60,000 nt of DNA, taken from assembly GCF_910592395.1 (NCBI RefSeq), contig NC_088310.1:26369491-26429490 (forward strand), given 5' to 3'. The notes under the pieces are model-generated. The model was not told where the DNA came from. It saw only the letters and a program-made list of their open reading frames with translations, and searched no databases. Positions 1 through 9,360 of the stretch are shown piece by piece. This DNA is from Lineus longissimus. Its lineage: Eukaryota; Nemertea; Pilidiophora; Heteronemertea; Lineidae. Every line of letters starts with the position of its first letter. Position 1 is the stretch's first letter. The translations under genes were made by a program, and so were the position numbers.

Positions 1-1
1 A

Positions 2-91
2 GATACAGAAAAGCCAAAAGGTAGAACAAAAACCAAGCCTAAAGTTGGAACAAAATCCAAGTCGGAAGTTGAAAAGGAAGCCAAGTTATGA
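2..91 (+). CDS. C-terminal end of an unidentified Lys-rich protein (partial, last exon)
   Basis: Reading from base 2, the plus strand is open for 29 codons to a TGA at 89-91. The peptide is very rich in Lys, Thr and Glu, with the repeated style KPKGRTKTKPK / VGTKSKSE. Such tails occur in nuclear or nucleic-acid-binding proteins, but I do not recognise the gene. The reason to believe it is coding is what follows: about 1 kb with no other sizeable open frame, then a textbook poly(A) signal and GT-rich element. The rest of the gene lies to the left of the window, so its true 5' boundary and exon structure are unknown. The alternative is a chance open frame in A-rich 3'UTR sequence. Confidence 0.45.
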   Translation, partial: DTEKPKGRTKTKPKVGTKSKSEVEKEAKL

Positions 92-1118
92 AGTAACTAG
101 TCTACAGGCAAAGACTTTTATGTGAACATATCCATGTATGGAACCTTAGCTGACTTGTGTGTTACTGTAGGACAGCCTCTCTAATTAGGACATTGGTTTT
201 GGTCTATAATTGGTCATTTCTGTTCAATGTAACTTCTGTTATCAGAACAGCTGTCTATCAAGGATGGCATTGTCAGTACTAAAGTTGTCCTTAATACAGA
301 GAGGTTCAACCGTAGTTGAATAGGTCACATCATATTTATATCAGGGTTTAATTTTCTGTCCTAAAAACAAGCGCACAAAGGTATATACAAACCTTAAACA
401 CACATGTAAACAATTGTTTTGGAAATTTAGTGTAACAACATGTTTGCTATAGGTAGGTACGATGCAAAAGTGTAATGGCCTCAGGCAGGGTAGATCACTA
501 GATATGATTTGTGGGTATGGTGATGACTAGGCCTACAGTTGCAATGATGATTCTGACATTGAATTAATCAGGTGTAAAATTTCAATTCTATTAAGTTATT
601 TGTTTAAGGCAGAGTGCTGTCTGTCATTTTCTAAGAGATTTTGCTTTTTAAACATAGACAGAGAATGACCAATTTATTACCTGTGTGAGATACCACTACT
701 TGCATGTACTTTATTTATTTTTGGAATGTCATTGTACATGTCAGGTCAATTTCAAATGTGCTATAAGCCAACCTGTATGTCTCTGTATAATTTAGAAAAT
801 GTTGTGTTCTTTCATATATCATGGAAATGTAATGAACTCAAATTAGGGCCAAGGTGTTCGTACATGTATTTGATCAGTGCAACAGAAACGAAATATTAAA
901 GAGAATTTGGTCCCATAACATAATGAATGCCAAACCTTACATTTCAGAATTAGCTATGCTTGACAACACCGGCAAATAGAAACCAGGCTCTATCTGTTAA
1001 TACTTTACAAGAGAGAATGGCAGACTGTTGTACATTCTTAAGATTATTTTGTCCATGTGCTGAAATTTGGTAGATGTGTTTTATGTTGATGAATAAAAGG
1101 ATATATTTTGATAATCTG
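92..1118 (+). other. Probable 3'UTR of the leftmost gene
   Basis: AT-rich sequence without open frames runs from the TGA at 89-91 to a cleavage region near 1115. It is typical of a long metazoan 3'UTR. The assignment depends on the upstream reading frame being real. Confidence 0.4.
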
Positions 1119-1142
1119 GTTTGTTTTCATGTGTGAATGTTG
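1092..1142 (+). terminator. Poly(A) signal and downstream GT-rich element
   Basis: AATAAA lies at 1092-1097. About 20-45 bases later comes a stretch dominated by TGGTTTGTTTT and TGTGTGAATGTTG, the usual GU-rich downstream element. This is the best-formed polyadenylation site in the left part of the window and it ends just before the minisatellite. Confidence 0.6.
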
Positions 1143-1160
1143 ATTATTTACTCATTACTC

Positions 1161-3370
1161 AAACAACCTGAGTGAATTGTTACCTCATTGATCTCTCTGA
1201 GACAGGTTGCGCTAAGACACAAGGACAACCAACTTCATTAAAATCTCTGAGACAGGTTGTGCTAACACAGAAAAACAACCAACCTGAGTGAATTCTCGCC
1301 TCCTTGATCTCCGTGACACAGGTTGTGCTAAGACACAAGAACAACCAACCAGAGTGAATTCTCTGTTCATTGATCTCCGTGAGACAGGTTGTACTTAGAC
1401 ACAAGAACAACCAACCTAAGTGAATTCTCACTTCATTGATCTCCGTGAGACAGGTTGTGCTAAGACACAAGAACAACCAACCAGAGTGAATTCTCTTTTC
1501 ATTGATCTCACTGAGACAGCTTGTGCTAAGACACAAGAACAACCAACCTAAGTGAATTCTCACTTCATTGATCTCACTGAGACAGCTTGTGCTAAGACAC
1601 AAGAACAACCAACCTAAGTGAATTCTCACTTCATTGATCTCCGTGAGACAGGTTGTGCTAAGACACAAGAATAACCAACCTGATTGAATTCTCACTTCAT
1701 TGATCTCCGTGAGACAGGTTGTGCCGAGACACAAGAGCAACCAACCAGAGTGAATTCTCTTTTCATTGATCTCCGTGAGACAGGTTGTGCCGAGACACAA
1801 GAGCAACCAACCAGAGTGAATTCTCTTTTCATTGATCTCCGTGAGACAGGTTGTGCTAAGACACAAGAATAACCAACCTAAGTGAATTCTCACTTCATTG
1901 ATCTCACTGAGACAGGTTGTGCTAAGACACAAGAACAACCAACCAGTGTGAATTCTCTTTTCATTGATCTCCGTGAGACAGGTTGTGCTAAGACACAAGA
2001 GCAACCAACCAGTGTGAATTCTCTTTTCATTGATCTCCGTGAGACAGGTTGTGCTAAGACACAAGAACAACCAACCAGTGTGAATTCTCTTTTCATTGAT
2101 CTCCGTGAGACAGGTTGTGCTAAGACACAAGAACAACCAACCAGTGTGAATTCTCTTTTCATTGATCTCCCTGAGACAGGTTGTGCTAAGACACAAGAAT
2201 AACCAACCTGAGTGAATTCTTACTTCATTGATCTCCCTGAGACAGGTTGTGCTAAGACACAAGAACAACCAACCTGAGTGAATTCTTACTTCATTGATCT
2301 CCCTGAGACAGGTTGTGCTAAGACACAAGAACAACCAACCTGAGTGAATTCTTACTTCATTGATCTCCGTGAGACAGGTTGTGCTAAGACACAAGAATAA
2401 CCAACCTAAGTGAATTCTCACTTCATTTATCTCCGTGAGACAGGTTGTGCTAAGACACAAGAATAACCAACCTAAGTGAATTCTCACTTCATTTATCTCC
2501 GTGAGACAGGTTGTGCTAAGACACAAGAATAACCAACCTAAGTGAATTCTCACTTCATTGATCTCACTGAGACAGGTTGTGCTAAGACACAAGAATAACC
2601 AACCTAAGTGAATTCTCACTTCATTTATCTCCGTGAGACAGGTTGTGCTAAGACACAAGAATAACCAACCTAAGTGAATTCTCACTTCATTGATCTCACT
2701 GAGACAGGTTGTGCTAAGACACAAGAACAACCAACCTTAGTGAATTCTCACCTCATTGATCTCCGTGAGACAGGTTGTACTAAGACACAAGAACAACCAA
2801 CCTGAGTGAATTCTCACTTTATTGATCTCCCTGAGACAGGTTGTGCTAAGACACAAGAACAACCAACCAGAGTGAATTCTCACTTCATTGATCTCCCTGA
2901 GACAGGTTGTGCTAAGACACAAGGACAACCAACTTCATTAAAATATCTGAGACAGGTTGTGCTTAGACACAAGAGCAACCAACCTGAGTGAATTCTCAGC
3001 TCATTGATCTCCCTGAGACAGGTTGTGCTAAGACACAAGAACAACCAACCAGAGTGAACTCTCACTTCATTGATCGCCCTGAGACAGGTTGTGCCGAGAC
3101 ACAAGAACAACCAACCTAAGTGAATTCTCACTTCATTGATCTCCCTGAGACAGGTTGTGCCGAGACACAAGAACAACCAACCTAAGTGAATTCTCACTTC
3201 ATTGATCTTCCTGAGACAGGTTGTGCTAAGACACAAGAACAACCAACCTAAGTGAATTCTCACTTCATTGATCTCCGTGAGGCAGGTTGTGCTAAGACAC
3301 AAGAACAACCAACCTAAGTGAATTTACACCGCATTGATCCCGAGACAGGTTGTGATGAATACACAAGAGT
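1161..3370. repeat. 66-bp minisatellite array, about 34 copies, EcoRI site in most units
   Basis: Head-to-tail units are spaced exactly 66 bp apart, for example the AGGTTGTGCTAAGACACAAG motif at 1320, 1386, 1452 and so on to 3284. Nearly every unit contains GAATTC. Units differ by a few substitutions (ACAAGAACAACC or ACAAGAATAACC; ATCTCCGTGAG, ATCTCCCTGAG or ATCTCACTGAG). Two units, near 1222-1260 and 2920-2955, lack the same 16 bp and are 50 bp long. Because 66 is a multiple of three, several frames stay open and give 22-residue peptide repeats on both strands. None of these frames contains an ATG, so I treat the array as non-coding. The last copy, after 3300, is degenerate. Confidence 0.97.
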
Positions 3371-4225
3371 GGCGTCATGAGTATCAATCCATCAAATTCA
3401 TTTTGATATCAGCACCCCAATATACCCCCAAAAACAAGTGGGGGTTTTATCCCTTGCCCGCCAATTGGTCAAGCGAACCATTTTCTAGCCACATTTTCAC
3501 GACTTGGCATGACCTACTACATTGTTTTTTGTATCATCAGCTCCTCGCTATGTCTTTAAATTTTCTTGTTATTGCACCAAATCTGTGTAGTAATTTGACA
3601 ACCTTCGCCTGAAGGACCATGCAGAGAGCGAACTCTGACATCAGCTCATCATTTTAACACCTTATAATTGGACATATCAACTCCAAACTGAGATATTATT
3701 TTTGGACAACCATCAGAATCCGCTCTAATGACGTATCACTTTACATCCATTCTTCATAAGCTTGATTTACGAGTCACCTGAGAAAGACGCTTAGTCTTAA
3801 TCATCTCGGGGGTAGAACTGTTTGTCATTCTAGCACCATATTGGAATCTGGCGAGTTACTCTGCTAATCGTGGTGACAGCTGTGAGAAGGGCCCCGAGCT
3901 GACTTCACGTCTCACATTCAAACCCTCAGGTCCTTCCTACAGAGACAGCTTTTTCCCTCCTTTCCCATCAAATTCTTCTACGTCTTGCTGGTGTAAGACA
4001 ACAGCCCTGGAACTCAAATTGGATGTTAGGCGGCAGTCAACAGTAACTAGATTTGTTAATGCTTTCAGTCATCATGATGATTTTGATGATTTTCGCGATG
4101 GAGTGCTGTTTGGGTGGATGCATCTAACAAAACTTTTCAGCCCATCGCCAGGCTTTCAAAAGATAACCCCGATCTACAGAATTCAGTATTCGCAAGGCTA
4201 ATTCGCTTGACCGGTGTAATATATG
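3371..4225. other. Intergenic, nothing recognised
   Basis: Only short open frames without recognisable domains, and no repeat with a second copy that I could find in the window. Confidence 0.5.
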
Positions 4226-4391
4226 TGAGTGTTTCCCGTGTGTGAGTGTTTCCCCTCATTGTTTGGGAACGCTCAAAAATAGATTGACAAGTTTTTCTGT
4301 GTATCCCCCCTATTGAAAAGTCGTGGTCTCTCTAGCTGCCTATTGTTTGGAAACACTGACACATGGGGAACAACCACAGATGTTACACCGG
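4226..4391. repeat. Dispersed repeat, copy 1 (GAGTGTTTCCC family)
   Basis: Shares an ordered series of blocks with 16844-16940: two GAGTGTTTCC motifs, a GTTTGG-AACGC block, AGATTGA, and a GACAACCAAAGATGTTACACCG-like end. This copy carries about 70 extra bases before the last block. Part of that extra sequence (ATTGTTTGGAAACACTGAC) resembles the copy's own middle. It is a diverged, non-coding interspersed repeat of unknown class. Confidence 0.6.
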
Positions 4392-4960
4392 ATCCCGACA
4401 ACGGCACGTCGACAATGCCGTCCCCGACAGCGGTCTTCGGTTTATCACGGTCATAGCGGAATCAATCTAATTGGTTGTCTTCAGCTGACTTATGTCCGGT
4501 TATGGCCAGAGCCCTCTATTTAACACTGAGTACATTACGTGTACATTGTTGTTCATAAGTTTTGGTTAAAAAAGTACACCAAGGACCAATCAATCCGCAT
4601 AAAATGTTATATTTGTCAAGAAGAACCCTTTGCTAATATCACAATAAAGTTTCACAACATTCCAATACCGATCACCTGAGAAAAAATGGATTTCCGTGCA
4701 AATCGTCATTGGCGCATTGATTTGGCCCAATCAAAATACAAGTTCTAACCTGACGAGACCACATTTTCTGAAATATATTATCTAAAAGCATACTTCTGTG
4801 ATGGCCTCACTCTGTAGATTTAGAATCAACCACAGATTGAAAATTATTTCCACTGTGATCCATCCCAGCCATGTATTTACCACAACTTGACACTTTAATA
4901 AGCACTTTGTGCCACACTTCCAGTCGTGGATAAATACATGTCTCTGCTCGCTCTTACGGG

Positions 4961-6290
4961 ACTCTGTCGCATTTGATTCAGTCAGTGATAATTGATATTA
5001 TTCCTCCATTCACTCCCTGAATAGTTTCAGACTGATTTAACAAGTTCAGATCAACTTAATGATAAATGAACTGATGTAACAGTGCAGATCAACTTGATGA
5101 TAAATTAACTAACATGAAATTCCTATACATGTATACAGTATATACTCATTCACCTATTTGTTTCCACGGGACAGTTCCTCTAAAACTCTGCAAACTGTGT
5201 TTGAGCCGACAGTTCCTTTGTGACAAGACGTGTTAAAGAACTTTAGTTGTCCTATTTATACGCTTTAGCCTATATGATCCTGTATGGTGCGCACGAGCGG
5301 TTTTCTTCCCTTGACGAGATACTGCCATTCCTCGAACACGACAGGGTCTGGGTAATCCATGCATTTGATCCCCTCCTCGATATCTTCGTCTGAAAGCTCC
5401 GACAAGGTCGATACGAATCTGTTTCGCAGCATCCATAACCATTTGTCACGCGCCATCTTTATGTCGCCAAAGGAACGCTTCACGCATGTGACATCCTCGA
5501 AACCAGCTTCTCCTATCGCTTCTCGGTAATATTCCGCGGACGGGTAAAGTCCTGTGTATTCCCCAACCAACTTGGGCCAGAAGGGAAAGGGGAGATCTGA
5601 GCCGTAGGTGCTTACCACGATGCTCCCGCCTGGGTTGATCTGGTTGAAAGTTGCCGTGAGGAAATCCGGTAACTCCTTCTCAGGAATATGATGAATCACT
5701 TGGTAAAATATCGAGGCATCATATCGCACGCTTTCGAGTTTTGAAAATTCTGTACCACCCATGCAGAATTTCTCAGTTGGGGTGTCGCCATAGGCTTTCA
5801 CTTGGGCAAGCATATCCGCGCAAGGTTCCACAGCAAGGAACTTCTTGAATGTCGCCGCTTCTCCCAACAATCGGAGCATTGCTCCAGTCCCACTCCCTAT
5901 GTCCGCCACCGTCATGTTCTTGATATCCAACAAATTGTCCTGTGAGATATAATTCAGCACATCATCAACGAAGGCGTTTTGGTACGTCTTCCTAAAGGCC
6001 CACAGATCCTCATATCCGGAGGCGATTTTATCATAATGCTGCATGGTCGTTTTAGTTGTTCTTTCACCCTGCCAATCTTTCCTCTTCACAAAATTAACGG
6101 ATCAAACCTGCCTTTGAATCAAATATGCTGTATCATCACAAACCATAGGACAGTGCTTCAATCTTCATACCCATTGTGTCGAGTTGGGAATATTATTTGT
6201 GTACGGAATAATCAATGAGGTCAACCAGGGTTTTAGATAATGTACAGACAAAGAAAGCACTAATGCATGTCGGCGGTTATGCACGTTGTA
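4961..6290. repeat. Duplicated methyltransferase block, copy A
   Basis: This block matches 7942-9360 throughout, including both flanks of the gene. Compared with copy B it has an internal tandem duplication (GCAGATCAACTT-type block near 5047 and 5085) and lacks about 60 bp near 5165. A short further match (GTCTTCAGCTGACTTATGTCC near 4477 against a similar stretch at 7915) suggests that the original duplicated unit began further left. Confidence 0.85.
5265..6044 (-). CDS. Class I SAM-dependent methyltransferase, copy A
   Basis: A single open frame encodes 259 residues. The N-terminal HYDKIASGYEDLW segment is typical of Methyltransf_11/25-type enzymes. Motif I, VADIGSGTG, is at residues 46-54; the acidic SAM-ribose position is Glu73 in VEPCADM; a motif-IV-like segment ending HHIP lies around 108-121; the INPGG turn is at 136-140. 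This is a complete Rossmann-type domain followed by a variable C-terminal part. The substrate cannot be told from sequence. I start at the first ATG (6044-6042). The frame continues 15 codons upstream to a GTG, beyond which an in-frame TGA closes it, so no further ATG is available. No intron interrupts the gene, which could reflect retrocopying or horizontal origin. The paralogue at 8308-9084 differs at only a handful of residues. Confidence 0.85.
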   Translation of the reverse strand: MQHYDKIASGYEDLWAFRKTYQNAFVDDVLNYISQDNLLDIKNMTVADIGSGTGAMLRLLGEAATFKKFLAVEPCADMLAQVKAYGDTPTEKFCMGGTEFSKLESVRYDASIFYQVIHHIPEKELPDFLTATFNQINPGGSIVVSTYGSDLPFPFWPKLVGEYTGLYPSAEYYREAIGEAGFEDVTCVKRSFGDIKMARDKWLWMLRNRFVSTLSELSDEDIEEGIKCMDYPDPVVFEEWQYLVKGRKPLVRTIQDHIG

Positions 6291-6375
6291 TATTGAGCAT
6301 TCGACCATCTGCCTGTGATGTACATTAGGGTATGATATTTGGGTCAAACACGATGAAAAGAATTCAGGCTGCGAT

Positions 6376-6626
6376 AAATTCAAATTCAAATTCAAATCTT
6401 TTATTACACTAAGGTGGCACTACACAGTGCGGAGGACGGTGTCAAGAGCAGCGTCAAATAGGCCCCGGGCAACCGACAGTAAAAGATGATTAGCTATACC
6501 ACAACTCTCTTTTAGTTTATATCTCAAGGAGGCATATATAGGGCACACCGAGAGGAAGTGAGTAACATCCTCAACTTGACTTGTATAGAAGAACGAATAT
6601 TCTATTATCTCAATTTCAGTTTGCAA
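6376..6626 (-). mobile_element. 5'-truncated non-LTR retrotransposon, 3' end
   Basis: Read on the minus strand, 6626-6420 encodes a peptide with VEDVTHFLSVCPIYASLR. This is the E-x-x-x-H-F-L-x-x-C-P-x-Y-x-x-x-R pattern found near the C terminus of LINE reverse-transcriptase ORFs of the Jockey/CR1-like group. The frame ends at a TAG (6422-6420). Next come AATAAA (6405-6400) and then about three tandem GAATTT hexamers (6396-6378), the kind of short microsatellite tail that ends many such elements. The piece is only about 250 bp, so it is heavily 5'-truncated. The adjacent plus-strand segment seems to be the missing upstream part in inverted orientation. Confidence 0.7.
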
Positions 6627-6639
6627 CTCACGAAGTGAA

Positions 6640-6970
6640 ATACAGGTTGCTCAAATCGCATTGTGTGTGTCTCTATTGGTACCAGGGGTGGGATCTATCA
6701 TTTCAAGAGATTGATAATATATATGTGGCATGGAGAGTATGTATTAGACAACTTCTGATCTTACTGTATCGTACGCATAATGCTTTGATTGCCCAAATTA
6801 TACAGGATTTTCCAATTCAAGCTGAGATAGAAAAGCGCTTTGTCACCTTTTTTGAGACTTTATGGATGTCAAACAATGTATATCATCGACTTTGTAAATG
6901 TATTATTGTGGGACGTCTCTGGGGAATATTTTCAATTTCTTGGTTGCTAAGTATGGATAGGATGAAATAA
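6640..6970 (+). mobile_element. Inverted LINE segment: post-RT domain fragment
   Basis: On the plus strand, roughly 6671-6880 encodes YQGWDLSFQEIDNIYVAWR followed by CIRQLLILLYRTHNAL and a stretch with RFVTFFETLWMSNN. This is the conserved region just after the RT domain of many invertebrate LINEs (pattern W-D-L ... W-R-x-x-I-R ... L-x-x-R-T-H ... R-F-x-x-F-F). It would normally lie upstream of, and on the same strand as, the H-F-L-x-x-C-P motif found at 6376-6626, but here it points the other way. The frame is short and has no start of its own, so it is a decayed fragment and not a gene. Confidence 0.65.
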
Positions 6971-7660
6971 AAACAAATATATATATAAGGCGATTATTTC
7001 ATATAATGTTAGCAAATAATTAAATTCCCACATGGCGCCTGTTGCTGGGTCATACAATTATGCATACCATACGTTTGTAGCGGGTGCATTTGTTCATTAT
7101 TGGATGCAAATAATGTTTTTCGCAGATGTTCGTGTGTTGCAAACCATGAATTTAATCCCAAGGAAAGGAACTACAATAGAAGCCATGCGGAAATCCGGCG
7201 AACATGTGTTGGCAACCTACTGCTTGGGCTAAAATTCCCATATATAGGCTGGACAGCAATAGCTATTAGGCTTTATATTTATAACAACCAGAGATTAACC
7301 ATGTAGGCCACAGAGCTAATAATTTATTACTGTCATTTCAAACAGAATCATATGTATACAATCATGATAGACAGGGAAGTGATCCAATGTACCCATCAAC
7401 AAACTGTTATGTACATGTATGTATGTCAACACGAGTGTTTTTCACAATTTTTGCCGATCACGTGAATTTTCATCCGAGAGCTCAGGGTAGTTGTGCACAC
7501 ACGTCTCAAAGGATTCAGACCACGACACCTTTCCTTGATCCATTGTAGCTATTTGACTTGATGACAATTTGCGGCCGCTATAGCTTCAACAAGCCGTAGG
7601 CCTAATGGCTCTGTCAGTTCAACTGCTGCCCGGCACAGCACTGTCCTGTATAATGATTAA
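6971..7660. other. Unassigned DNA between the methyltransferase copies
   Basis: Short plus-strand frames at 7032-7306 could be further decayed retroelement sequence, but I recognise no domain in them. A NotI site, GCGGCCGC, is at 7571. No other structure is evident. Confidence 0.4.
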
Positions 7661-7664
7661 AACA

Positions 7665-7850
7665 TCTGCAGTGAATCGCAAACACCAAACACCAATTGCA
7701 CTTGCATGCTCTTATCGATACCGGGCAACTCTTCTCTCTGCCAGTGGATGCAATGAATCGAGCTGCAATGAATCGCTATGAAGTGTGCAACTCCTTCAAT
7801 CATTGTGAGATTCAATGTGAGATGTAATGAGCTGCAATGAATCGTCGTGA
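7665..7850. repeat. Cluster of GCTGCAATGAATCG motifs
   Basis: The motif, or a close variant, appears at about 7667 (CTGCAGTGAATCGC), 7749, 7762 and 7831, with intervening related sequence (GTGAGATTCAATGTGAGATGTAATGAG). This is a small imperfect local repeat with no known function. It lies just left of methyltransferase copy B. Confidence 0.5.
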
Positions 7851-8284
7851 TTACAAGCACGAATTTGTTAAATGAGGACGTCACGTACGAGGCAGGGGGA
7901 CAGTTGTTTCTGGTTGTCTGCAGCTGACTTATGTCCAATGATACTTTGTCGTATTCGATTCAGTCAGTGATAATTGATATCATTCCTCCATTCACTCCCT
8001 ACGAACTCAGTCCCTGACATATAATCCTCTTACGAGCTTGAATAGTTTCGGTATGATTTAACAAGTGCAGATCAACTTAATGATAAATGAACTAACATGG
8101 AATTCCTATACATGTATACAGTATAATCATTCACCTATTTGTTTCACCAGGCAGTTACTCTACATTTCTAAACAGTAAAGTTCTTCAATGACCCATCACA
8201 ATGTGTTCACGGGACAGTTCCTCTAAAACTCGGCAAACTGTGTTTTAGCCGACAGTTCCCTTATGACAAGACGTGTTAAAGAAC

Positions 8285-8290
8285 TTTATT
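8285..8290 (-). terminator. Poly(A) signal of methyltransferase copy B
   Basis: TTTATT on the plus strand is AATAAA on the minus strand, about 20 bases past the TAA of the copy B gene. The equivalent place in copy A reads TTTAGT, so copy A has lost this hexamer. Confidence 0.5.
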
Positions 8291-8307
8291 TATCCTATTT
8301 ATAAGCT

Positions 8308-9084
8308 TTATATATCATCCTGTATGGTGCGCACGAGCGGTTTTCTTCCCTTGACGAGATACTGCCATTCCTGGAACACGACAGGGTCTGGGTAATCCAT
8401 GCATTTGATCCCTTCCTCGATATCCTCATCAGAAAGCTCCGACAAGGTCGATACGAATCTGTTTCGCAGCATCCATAACCATTTGTCACGCGCCATCTTT
8501 ATGTCGCCAAAGGAACGCTTCACGCATGTGACATCCTCGAAACCAGCTTCTCCTATCGCTTCTCGGTAATATTCCGCGGACGGGTAAAGTCCTGTGTATT
8601 CCCTTACCAACTTGGGCCAGAAGGGAAAGGGGAGATCTGAGCCGTAGGTGCTTACCACGATGCTCCCGCCTGGGTTGATCTGGTTGAAAGTTCCCGTGAG
8701 GAAATCGGGTAACTCCTTCTCAGGAATATGATGAATCACTTGGTAAAATATCGAGGCATCATATCGCACGCTTTCGAGTTTTGAAAATTCTGTACCACCC
8801 ATGCAGAATTTCTCAGTTGGGGTGTCGCCATAGGCTTTCACTTGGTCAAGCATATCCGCGCAAGGTTCCACAGCAAGAAACTTCTTGAATGTCGCCGCTT
8901 CTCCCAACAATCGGAGCATTGCTCCAGTCCCACTCCCTATGTCCGCCACCGTCATGTTCTTGATATCCAACAAATTGTCCTGTGAGATATAATTCAGCAC
9001 ATCATCAACGAAGGCGTTTTGGTACGTCTTCCTAAAGGCCCACAGATCCTCATATCCGGAGGCGATTTTATCATAATGCTGCAT
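8308..9084 (-). CDS. Class I SAM-dependent methyltransferase, copy B
   Basis: The gene encodes 258 residues with the same motifs as copy A: VADIGSGTG at 46-54, VEPCADM at 72-78 and INPGG at 136-140. The two proteins differ by A80D, A131G, G161R and E238Q, plus the last residues (H257D, and the final Gly is missing because the stop comes one codon earlier). G161R is the only strongly non-conservative internal change. The start is the ATG at 9084-9082. The frame also runs 15 codons further to a GTG and then an in-frame TGA. It has no introns, and a canonical AATAAA lies about 20 bases after the stop. Substrate and pathway are unknown. Confidence 0.85.
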   Translation of the reverse strand: MQHYDKIASGYEDLWAFRKTYQNAFVDDVLNYISQDNLLDIKNMTVADIGSGTGAMLRLLGEAATFKKFLAVEPCADMLDQVKAYGDTPTEKFCMGGTEFSKLESVRYDASIFYQVIHHIPEKELPDFLTGTFNQINPGGSIVVSTYGSDLPFPFWPKLVREYTGLYPSAEYYREAIGEAGFEDVTCVKRSFGDIKMARDKWLWMLRNRFVSTLSELSDEDIEEGIKCMDYPDPVVFQEWQYLVKGRKPLVRTIQDDI

Positions 9085-9360
9085 GGTCTTTTTAGTTGTT
9101 CTTCCACCCTGCCAATCTTTCCTCTTCACAAAATCAACGGATCAGACCTGCCTTTGAATCAAATATGCTGTATCATCACAAACCATAGGACAGTGCTTCA
9201 ATCTTCGTTCCGGTTGTGTCGAGTTGGGAATATTTGTGTACTGAATAATTAAATGAGGTCAACCAGGCTTTTAGATAAAGATAAGTACATACAAAAAATC
9301 ATGCAATTAGAGCCGCTTAATATATAATAGCACTAACGCATGTCGGCTGTTACGCACATT

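Larger units (their letters stand above)
7942..9360. repeat. Duplicated methyltransferase block, copy B
   Basis: Partner of 4961-6290. It has about 60 bp near 8150-8215 that copy A lacks, and a different stretch after about 9285. The match fades at about 9360, beyond CATGTCGGCTGTTACGCAC. Confidence 0.85.

Noticed and set aside
1180-2730. Minus-strand 516-codon frame with 22-residue repeats as a protein gene
   Set aside because: It is wholly made of the 66-bp minisatellite, its nominal start is a TTG, the repeat frame has no ATG, and other frames are open too because 66 is divisible by three.
1161-3370. CRISPR array
   Set aside because: Direct head-to-tail units with no unique spacers, in a eukaryotic context.
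6045-6089. N-terminal extension of methyltransferase A to the GTG (and likewise 9085-9129 for B)
   Set aside because: GTG is not a normal eukaryotic start. An in-frame TGA lies just upstream, and the ATG at codon 16 directly precedes the conserved HYDKIASGYEDLW segment.
7032-7306. Small plus-strand frames as more LINE coding sequence
   Set aside because: I could not match any conserved LINE motif there, so the evidence is insufficient.
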